Below are positions 59,401-64,000 of a stretch of 64,000 nucleotides of DNA, one piece after another. Made by a program: the position numbers and the translations under genes. The DNA comes from Enterococcus haemoperoxidus ATCC BAA-382 (GTDB lineage: Bacteria; Bacillota; Bacilli; Lactobacillales; Enterococcaceae). The stretch's first letter is position 1. The number at the start of each line of letters is the position of its first letter. The stretch lies in contig NZ_KE136479.1 in NCBI RefSeq assembly GCF_000407165.1, positions 1,251,464 to 1,315,463 of the forward strand, read 5' to 3'. The notes beneath the pieces are model-generated. The model ran no database searches. It saw only the letters and a list, made by a program, of their open reading frames with translations, and was not told the DNA's origin.

Positions 59401-59576
59401 ATAGCGGTAACTTAGGTAACAATGGCAGCTCTGGCTTGAAAAACCTAAGTAGTTCAAACAAAAACCTTCCTAATAACGGTGAAATTGTTAGTAATTGGGG
59501 AATGTTAGGTGCTTTACTACTAGGAGCTTTTGCTTTCTTCACCTTCAAACGTAAAACTAAAAAAGAAGAAGAATAA
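53451..59576 (+). CDS. Large cell-wall-anchored repeat adhesin
   Basis: 2041 residues from ATG 53451, with GAGGAGG upstream. A basic n-region (1-22) and hydrophobic stretch (23-45) make a long signal peptide without a YSIRK motif. Residues about 55-350 form a unique N-terminal domain rich in Leu/Asn/Thr repeats. Residues 351-1972 are 18 Ig-like (bacterial Big type) repeats of about 90 residues. A Gly/Asn/Ser spacer precedes the sorting signal: LPNNGE at 2006, a hydrophobic helix and KRKTKKEEE. It should be sortase-linked to peptidoglycan and project from the wall. Ligand unknown. Repeat number probably varies by recombination. Confidence 0.88.
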   Translation: MKDDKKKKKSTSKSKKQNKYRALSLVLTSSLVIAPLTVPLSFYLPGGIIASAAILDAEILSNITSSNDSGTTTANRLAADGASKNVNFSISGSELVGGSVITSGTKQAVLTIPNELNGRVSTNGEAQINTNITLTVGDLTFLTGTLNAVNNLSDLLTNIVGGSLGSLTGVTLNLTEVNQKIDALNNLENFGSAEFNSTAVLSPDGKYIQANIDDGLGLVLAQNVSTLLQDLKAAVDALNATGSGIASNIVAAAINTALLPVKGTVDTAINLALPLVDLGGAGVNQLADASVLGSTTINIPTTIVSPTNLSQNLDARFVGTVVKADAIDVSLINTANGVSDIYYAGSAVIVAPPVVTNTTGTSATGYTVFGTATAGDTITIKNASGTTIASGPATGGNFEISIPQGSATANEALTATASNGGIDSTPTAFTTPADAVVVAPPVVTNTTGTSTTGYTVTGTATAGNTVDIRNSGGAVIGTGTVDGSGNFSISIPQGQATANENLTAIAKSGVDESTPTAFTTPTDAIVVAPPVVTNTTGTSTTGYTVTGTATAGNTIDIRNAGGTVIGTGTVDGTGNFNITIPQGQATASEPLTAIAKSGSDESTPTSFVTPADPIVVAAPVVTNTTGTSAIGHTVTGTATAGNTVEIRNTGGTTIGSGIADGSGNFTIVIPQGLTTANESLTAVAKIGVNESTPTPFTTPADPVVIGAPTVDNVSGTSTTGYTVTGTATAGNTVEVKNTGGTVIGTAIADPSGNYTVTIPVGSATPNQQLSATAKDADGNQSPATPFTTPADPVVVTAPTVTNVTGTSTTGYTVTGTATAGNTVEIKNTGGTVIGTAITDSSGNYTVTIPAGLATPSQQLSAVAKDPDGNQSSATPFTTPADQVVVQAPTVDSVTGTSTTGYTVTGTAPAGSTVEVKNTGGTVIGTGVADGSGNYTVTIPAGSATPNEQLTATAKDSDGNTSPGTSFTTPTDPVVVTAPTVDNVTGTSATGYTATGTAPVGSTVEIKNTGGTVIGTTIADPSGNYTVTIPAGLATPNQQLSATAKDADGNQSPATPFTTPADPVVVTAPTVDNVTGTSATGYTVTGTATAGNTVEVKNTGGTIIGTAVADPSGNYSVAIPIGSATPSQQLSAVAKDPDGNQSPATPFTTPADPVIVQAPTVDNVTGTSTSGYTVTGTAPAGSTVEIKNTGGTVIGTGVADGSGNYTVTIPAGSASSSEQLTATAKDADGNTSPGTTFTTPADPVAVSAPTVENVTGTGATGYTVTGSATAGNTIEIKNTGGTIIGTAIADPSGNYTVVIPIGLATPSQQLSAVAKDADGNQSPATAFTTPADPVVVTAPTVDSVTGTGATGYTVTGTATAGNTVEVKNTGGTVIGTTIADPSGNYIVVIPTGAATPNQQLSAVAKDANGNQSPATPFTTPADPVVVSAPTVDTVTGTSTTGYTINGTATAGNRVDVKNTGGTIIGTAVVNGSGNYTITIPVGSALPLQQFSAVAVDGDNNQSSATPFTTPADPVIVQAPTVDNVTGTSTTGYTVTGTAPVGSTVEVKNTGGTVIGTGVADGSGNYTVTIPAGSATPNEQLTATAKDADGNTSPGTVFTTPSDPVTIQAPVVTSVTGTSATGYTVVGTAVAGDTVSIKKLNGTVIGSAQVDGSGNYSVVIPSGSASQLEQLRAIDSDGAGNQSPATPFVTPADPVVVAAPVITSVLGDSQTGYTVKGTATANNSVSLRTLSGTEVGAGEVDSNGVFSISLDAQEVEQLQQLNAVAIDDALNSSLPTLFTIPADPSSNVEAPIINNVTGTSKTGYIVTGKATAGNKVKIRNAAGRIIGSGVADLNVGQLALDGEFAIALPVGSATENEGLTATAENSIGDVSTATPFKTPADPTFFVATPIINSVTGSSTTGYTIKGIATPGNSVELHNVVGEVLGAATASENGGFVIEIPIGFAEPKELVSAIAKDSDGNQSEPANFKLPADPGDGNGGNSNGTGNSGNLGNNGSSGLKNLSSSNKNLPNNGEIVSNWGMLGALLLGAFAFFTFKRKTKKEEE
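54501..59367 (+). repeat. Eighteen tandem Ig-like repeats (mostly 270 bp)
   Basis: Units start at an AP/(T/Q/S)AP linker and run through TSTTGYTVTGTATAG and FTTPADPVVV. Units 5-15 (55566-58535) are exactly 270 bases each; units 1-4 are slightly shorter and 16-18 more diverged. Confidence 0.93.
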
Positions 59577-59611
59577 AGTAATGAATTAATGTGTTAACGT
59601 TCTATAAGTGA

Positions 59612-59652
59612 AAAACATGAGGTGGGGCAAGTGTCCTGTCTCATGTTTTTTT
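59612..59652 (+). terminator. Adhesin terminator
   Basis: AAACATGAG/CTCATGTTT arms and T7. Confidence 0.85.
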
Positions 59653-59774
59653 GGATAAAAATACTAATAGTAAATTTCTGAAAAAATAATTAGATTTTCC
59701 TAAGAAAGAATCTTCCTTTCTCTACTTATTTATCGTAAAATGAAATTAGACAAAATGAAAGGGAGGATATACGC

Positions 59775-60698
59775 ATGCCGATTCGTGTTCCAAAAGAATT
59801 ACCCGCTATTAAAGTATTAGAAAAAGAGAAAATTTTTGTAATGGATGAAGATCGCGCTATGCATCAAGATATTCGTCCGTTAGAAATTTTAATCTTAAAT
59901 TTGATGCCTAAAAAGGATGAAACAGAAGTCCAACTTTTGAGGTTACTTAGTAATACACCATTACAAATCAATGTTGAATTCTTGTATATGAGTAGTCATG
60001 AGGCGAAAAATACATCTAGTGATCATTTGAAACGTTTTTATTATCAATTTCAAGAAGTGAAAGAAAAGTTTTATGATGGTTTGATCATTACAGGAGCACC
60101 AATCGAGCAACTAGCATTTGAAGAAGTTGATTACTGGGAAGAATTGCAGGAAATTTTTAAGTGGTGTAAGTCACATGTGTTTTCAACATTTCATATTTGT
60201 TGGGGAGCGCAAGCCGGTCTTTATTATCATCATAATATTGATAAGTATTTACTAGAACAAAAATTAACAGGTGTATATGCTCATGATGTGTTGGCACCAA
60301 CATGGAGTATTCTAAAAGGATTTGATGATACATTCTTTGCTCCTCATTCACGCTATACCGGTGTTAAAAGATGTGATGTAGATAAGACTGAAGAGTTAGA
60401 GGTTTTAGTCGAATCAAAAGAAGCCGGTCTTTTTTTAATTGGAAACAAAAATAATCGAGCTTTTTATGCAACAGGACACTTAGAATACGATCGTGAGACC
60501 TTACAGAAAGAATTTGAGCGAGATCAATTAAAAGGCATAAAGCCAAGATTACCTCAAAATTACTATCCGAATGATAACACAAAAGAGTTGCCACAATTAC
60601 GTTGGCATATGGCTGCATCGTTGTTATTTTCTAATTGGTTAAACTATGCAGTTTATCAAAATACACCTTATGATTTATCTAAACTTCTTGAGGAATGA
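59775..60698 (+). CDS. metA: Homoserine O-acetyltransferase, MetA family
   Basis: 307 residues; activates homoserine for methionine synthesis. LILNLMPKKDETEVQLLRLL is typical; the acyl-enzyme Cys is Cys142 (STFHICWGAQAGLYY), with His235 and Glu237 (ATGHLEYD) completing the active site. Residue 111 is Glu (TGAPIEQLAF), the residue linked in the literature to acetyl-CoA rather than succinyl-CoA use, so this MetA is probably an acetyltransferase. No S-box or T-box is visible upstream. Confidence 0.93.
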   Translation: MPIRVPKELPAIKVLEKEKIFVMDEDRAMHQDIRPLEILILNLMPKKDETEVQLLRLLSNTPLQINVEFLYMSSHEAKNTSSDHLKRFYYQFQEVKEKFYDGLIITGAPIEQLAFEEVDYWEELQEIFKWCKSHVFSTFHICWGAQAGLYYHHNIDKYLLEQKLTGVYAHDVLAPTWSILKGFDDTFFAPHSRYTGVKRCDVDKTEELEVLVESKEAGLFLIGNKNNRAFYATGHLEYDRETLQKEFERDQLKGIKPRLPQNYYPNDNTKELPQLRWHMAASLLFSNWLNYAVYQNTPYDLSKLLEE

Positions 60699-60717
60699 AA
60701 ATAATAAATAGGGTACA

Positions 60718-60762
60718 GTTAAAACAAAGCGAAAATTTTGATTTGTTTTAACTATTTTTTTA
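60718..60762 (+). terminator. metA terminator
   Basis: GTTAAAACAAA/TTTGTTTTAAC perfect arms followed by T7. Confidence 0.88.
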
Positions 60763-60780
60763 AATACTTTCACCATTAAA

Positions 60781-60795
60781 ATGCAAACGTTCCCT
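60781..60795 (+). promoter_or_regulatory. cre site upstream of the permease-deaminase pair
   Basis: ATGCAAACGTTCCCT fits the CcpA consensus WTGNAANCGNWNNCW at every fixed position. A TATAAT at 60810-60815 may be the regulated -10. Confidence 0.6.
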
Positions 60796-60864
60796 TTTAA
60801 TTTCATTTCTATAATTTAGAGATGCATTCTTGTTCCTTTTTTTTACAAATAAACGTATTATAAG

Positions 60865-60966
60865 ATGAAGGAAGGAGATTTTACTAGGAAAAACAAAGTA
60901 GAAAAACGATTAAAGATTCTAGATCAACTGCAAATAATGAAGTTATTTAATCTCTGTATAAAATAA
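60865..60966 (+). other. Short ORF with misplaced Shine-Dalgarno (possible gene remnant)
   Basis: 33-codon frame starting at an ATG without RBS; a strong GGAAGGAG lies inside it, followed eight bases later by a non-start codon. If a start had existed there the peptide would read RKNKVEKRLKILDQLQ, regulator-like. Could be a decayed gene start or noise in the 425-base leader (60699-61123), which holds nothing else. Confidence 0.25.
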
Positions 60967-61123
60967 AAATAAATAACTTAGTTAATTGCATTTAAGATTT
61001 AAAGAAGCAACCATTTTGAAGGCGCTTTAGGATTGCAGGATAATTGTGAGTCAATCGTAAACCAGCAATTATTACTTAATTAAAATAAATAAGCGTTAAT
61101 TAACCATAGTTGGAGGAAAAATT

Positions 61124-62479
61124 ATGAAAATACCTAAAAGATTTTTGAGTGGCCTGCTACTTTCAATGCTATTTCTTTTTTCTTTTGTGCCTGCTTTTGC
61201 ACAGGAAATCGATGCAATTACTGCACCTACTGGAATAAAAGCAGTAATAGTAATCATTCCATTGATTTTAGTTTTAGTTTTATTATTTATGAAAGTGGAT
61301 ATGATCATTGCGGGATTTGTTGGTGGTGTTTTAGCGATGGTGATTGGTGGAATTGGTTTAGAGCAAGCCAACAAACAATTATTAGAAACAATCCCAATGA
61401 TGCTTGGTATCACTGTACCGATCATCAATTCGGCAGTTGCGATGGCTGTATTTAAATCGGGTGGTTACTCGGCAGCTTTAACCCTTGCCAAAAGAGGGAC
61501 AAAAGGAAAAGTTGAGTATGTTTCAGCATTTATCGTTATATTGTTAGCAGCAGCGACTTATATGTCTGGTATAGGTGGAGGTAGCGCTATGGTAATTGCC
61601 CCATTGGCATTTGTAGCAGTTGGTGCAGTCCCTGAGTTGATTGCAGCGATGTCACTTGCTGCAGCAGTTTCATTTACGACGTCACCAGCCTCGTTAGAAT
61701 CTAGTATTGTATCTAAATTAGGAGATTTTAGTGTTGCTAAATATGTTTCGGATATGCGTCCGATTTGGCTAGTTTTTTGTGCTTTAGCGATTATTTTAGC
61801 TTTTTGGGGAACAAAACGTCGGAATATCGGTTTTAAAGAAAATAGTGATGATGAATATGCATCAATGAGTAATAAAGCTTTATTTAAATTGACGTTACCT
61901 GCGATTTTTTTACTTTTCGCTGTGATTTTTGGTCCAGTAGTGAATGATCTTGTTGGATTCCCATTATTGACACCATTAGTTTACATGGTTTTGACACTAG
62001 CATTAATTTTTATTTGTTCAGATTTCACGTTGAATCAGTCAGTAGAAGCAATGGTGGATGGTTCTACCTACATTTTAACTCGACTGTTCCAAGTAGGGAT
62101 TTTTCTAGCGTTTATTAATATCATTGCTCAAACTGGAACCTTTGCTGTTATTGCAGGGATTGCTAGTTCCGCACCAACTTTGATCATGGTTCCTGTGGCA
62201 ATTTTAACTGGAATCTTGATCGGTGTGCCTGCTGGCGCATACGTAGGTTCCGTTTTAACACTCGTTCTGCCTGTGGCCGTGTCTTTAGGATTTTCTTCTA
62301 TCGAACTTGGTTTAGTAGCGGTTGGAGTAGGATTAGGCAGTCAAATGAGTTTTGTTAATATTACGATGCAAGCTCTATCCTCTGGCTTCCAAATTCCAAT
62401 TTTAGAGGTTGTAAAAGGAAATGTGAAATGGATCAGTATCGCTTCTGTTATATTGATCGGGATTGGTTTCTTTATATAG
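61124..62479 (+). CDS. Membrane permease, ion-transporter (CitMHS/GntP-like) superfamily
   Basis: 451 residues with a cleavable-looking signal sequence (FVPAFAQEIDA) and about eleven more hydrophobic segments. Small-residue loops such as MSGIGGGSAMVIAPLAFVAV, SFTTSPASLESSIVSKLG and GVPAGAYVGSVLTLVLPVAV resemble the paired substrate loops of IT-superfamily anion or organic-solute carriers. Substrate is probably the pyrimidine-like compound handled by the next gene; that is inference from context. RBS TGGAGG. Confidence 0.72.
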   Translation: MKIPKRFLSGLLLSMLFLFSFVPAFAQEIDAITAPTGIKAVIVIIPLILVLVLLFMKVDMIIAGFVGGVLAMVIGGIGLEQANKQLLETIPMMLGITVPIINSAVAMAVFKSGGYSAALTLAKRGTKGKVEYVSAFIVILLAAATYMSGIGGGSAMVIAPLAFVAVGAVPELIAAMSLAAAVSFTTSPASLESSIVSKLGDFSVAKYVSDMRPIWLVFCALAIILAFWGTKRRNIGFKENSDDEYASMSNKALFKLTLPAIFLLFAVIFGPVVNDLVGFPLLTPLVYMVLTLALIFICSDFTLNQSVEAMVDGSTYILTRLFQVGIFLAFINIIAQTGTFAVIAGIASSAPTLIMVPVAILTGILIGVPAGAYVGSVLTLVLPVAVSLGFSSIELGLVAVGVGLGSQMSFVNITMQALSSGFQIPILEVVKGNVKWISIASVILIGIGFFI

Positions 62480-62503
62480 ATTAAATTGAAAGGATGTTGA
62501 CAA

Positions 62504-63727
62504 ATGGATATTTTAATTAAGCAAGCAAGATTACGTGATGGAGAAGCGCTCCAAGATGTGGGGATTAAAGATGGTAAAATCATAGCTATTTCGGAGAATT
62601 TATCGGATAACGCGGTAAACGTAATCGAAGCACAAGGGCGTGTTTTGATTCCTGGTCTAGTTGAAAGTCATATTCATTTAGATAAGGCTTTAATCGCTGA
62701 CAGAAAACCAAATAAATCAGGGACTTTACAAGAAGCAATTAGCGTTACAGCTGAGTTAAAGCCAACTTTCACAGAAGAGGATATTTACCAAAGGGCAAAA
62801 AAAGCGTTGGAAATGATTATTGCTCACGGTGTCACAGCTGTTAGAACTCACGCAGAATTCGATCCAGCTCAAGGGTTCTCTGGTTTTAAAACGATCATGA
62901 AATTAAAAGAGGAGTATCGAGATTTGATCGATATGCAAATCGTTGCATTTCCGCAGGAAGGAATCTTTAAAGCACCTGGCACAGAAAGAATGATGTATGA
63001 AGCAATGGAGATGGGGGCAGACGTTGTAGGGGGTATTCCTTATAATGACGCACCGGCAGATAAGCATATTGATTTAGTTTTTGAAATTGCTAAAAAATAT
63101 GATAAAGACATTGATCTCCATCAAGATTTCAGCGATGAAGCAACTGACATTTCAATCGAATATTTATGTAAAAAGACGATCGCAGAAAATTATCATGGGA
63201 GAGTTTCAGTGGGACATTTAACTGCCCTTCACGCATTGGAACCTAAGCGATTAAATGAAATCCTAGCACTGATGTCTGAAGCACAAATCAATGTTATGGC
63301 TTTACCGGCAACAGATTTACATTTAGGTGCTAGAAATGACGTATACAATGTCAGAAGAGCAGTAACACCCATCAGAAAACTTCGAGATGCAGGAGTTAAT
63401 GTATGTCTCGCGACCAATAACATTCGTAATGCATTTACGCCATACGGAAATGGTGATTTAATGCAAATCGCAATGCTAGCAATTCCTGTAGGACATCTGG
63501 GTGGAGCAGATGATCTGCCAACTGTTTTGCCAATGATCACAGAAAATCCTGCAAAAGCATTGGCTCTTAAGGATTATGGGATACAAATTGGGAACAATGC
63601 TGACTTAGTTTTGCTTGATACGAAAGTAAAAGCAGACGCAATTATTGATATTCCCGAGAGAAATTATGTTATTAAAAATGGTAAAATTACAGTTGAAGTA
63701 AAAAAAGAAGTGATTATTTTTAAATAA
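62504..63727 (+). CDS. Cytosine-deaminase-like amidohydrolase
   Basis: 407 residues, amidohydrolase superfamily barrel. Metal motifs: VESHIHLDKAL (HxH), RTHAEFDP, DLHQDFSDEATDIS (His plus acidic residue), and GHLTALHA. In the place where CodA has the catalytic Asp (a DD pair) this protein reads LATNNIRNAFTPYGNGDL, so the metal Asp is Asn. N-terminal and C-terminal strands form the usual sandwich (KDYGIQIGNNADLVLLDTKV). Likely hydrolyses a cyclic amidine or amide, not certainly cytosine. It follows the permease by 24 bases. Confidence 0.75.
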   Translation: MDILIKQARLRDGEALQDVGIKDGKIIAISENLSDNAVNVIEAQGRVLIPGLVESHIHLDKALIADRKPNKSGTLQEAISVTAELKPTFTEEDIYQRAKKALEMIIAHGVTAVRTHAEFDPAQGFSGFKTIMKLKEEYRDLIDMQIVAFPQEGIFKAPGTERMMYEAMEMGADVVGGIPYNDAPADKHIDLVFEIAKKYDKDIDLHQDFSDEATDISIEYLCKKTIAENYHGRVSVGHLTALHALEPKRLNEILALMSEAQINVMALPATDLHLGARNDVYNVRRAVTPIRKLRDAGVNVCLATNNIRNAFTPYGNGDLMQIAMLAIPVGHLGGADDLPTVLPMITENPAKALALKDYGIQIGNNADLVLLDTKVKADAIIDIPERNYVIKNGKITVEVKKEVIIFK

Positions 63728-63735
63728 TTGAGTTG

Positions 63736-63778
63736 AAAAAACGACTATAACGTTTAAAACAGTTTATAGCCGTTTTTT
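63736..63778 (+). terminator. Terminator after the deaminase gene
   Basis: AAAAAACG-A-CTATAA / TTATAG-C-CGTTTTTT arms and continued T run. Confidence 0.88.
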
Positions 63779-63913
63779 TATATTCTACTAAATAAGTTCA
63801 TCATAATATTGTTATGTAAACTAAATGATGCCCATACTAGTATTGAAAAATGAGAATAAAGCAAAGTGAAGGAAATAAATAGTCATTATGTAATAACTAT
63901 CAACATTGAAACC

Positions 63914-63959
63914 ACCTTATCATTCTCAATTAAATATAAATAATTGAGAATGATAAGGT
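63914..63959. promoter_or_regulatory. Perfect 19-bp inverted repeat with Fur-box-like arms
   Basis: Arms starting ACCTTATCATTCTCAAT and ending ATTGAGAATGATAAGGT around AATATAAA. Each arm resembles half of a Fur box (TGAGAATGATAA). No T run follows, so an operator for an iron-regulated gene beyond the window edge is more likely than a terminator. Confidence 0.5.
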
Positions 63960-64000
63960 AAAACACTTGTTATTACATGTGTTTATATGATACTCTTTAT

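Noticed and set aside
59653-59774. SAM or T-box riboswitch before metA
   Set aside because: Only about 120 bases of A/T-rich sequence with no recognisable aptamer motifs.

Overview
The window is about 36% GC, low-GC Gram-positive DNA. Gene content, codon style and protein sequences (a Nox that closely matches the enterococcal water-forming NADH oxidase, RibU, a Psr/LCP protein, B. subtilis-like synteny blocks) point to an Enterococcus related to E. faecalis but carrying its own surface adhesin and some accessory genes. Most of the window is conserved chromosomal core. I saw no tRNA or rRNA gene, insertion sequence, prophage or CRISPR array.

Layout. 1-2934: end of xerD, then ribT-scpA-scpB-rluB (chromosome segregation and rRNA modification). 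3094-4241: promoter, FMN riboswitch, terminator, a possible 37-codon leader ORF and ribU (riboflavin uptake). 4381-10736: a hydrolase, ferredoxin divergent from ypbB-recQ, a LysM protein, cmk and rpsA. 10841-13188: an AraC-type regulator with a degenerate receiver, divergent from a CoA-acylating aldehyde dehydrogenase. 13361-15789: der, HU and an unknown small protein. 16237-19091: a degenerate AroB paralogue, then ypiA-ypiB. 19228-22995: a YitT protein (minus strand), then ypjD-dapB-cca and a thioesterase. 23078-24928: an unknown protein, a quinone oxidoreductase and a YgbA-like protein.

25000-33592 is the complete shikimate/aromatic operon: aroE, DAHP synthase, aroB, aroC, tyrA, aroA, aroK, pheA. 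A near-consensus promoter precedes a 20-codon leader peptide ending in a Tyr/Phe-rich run and then strong terminator hairpins. This looks like a leader-peptide attenuator and is the most interesting regulatory element here. It is followed by an LCP-family wall-polymer ligase and a DegV protein.

36002-52984: three small unknown genes, a Na+/H+ antiporter, an ABC-F ATPase, thyA-dfrA, lexA (SOS box) divergent from ynzC-tkt, a GH73/LysM hydrolase, an IspH homologue (unexpected beside the mevalonate pathway known in enterococci), cysK, perR-ridA, nox and a YczE-type membrane protein. 53451-59576: a 2041-residue surface protein with 18 Ig-like repeats and a variant LPNNG anchor. 59775-63727: metA, then a permease plus cytosine-deaminase-like pair with a perfect cre match upstream. 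The right edge holds a perfect 19-bp inverted repeat made of Fur-box-like sequence.

How it fits together: the window covers chromosome maintenance (XerD, ScpAB, RecQ, LexA, HU), translation (S1, Der, RluB, CCA enzyme), aromatic amino acid, lysine/wall, cysteine and methionine precursors, redox control (PerR, Nox, aldehyde dehydrogenase) and the cell surface (LCP, glucosaminidase, LysM, adhesin). Several carbon-control (cre) candidates lie upstream of accessory genes. All functional calls rest on reading the sequence and family knowledge; no searches were run.
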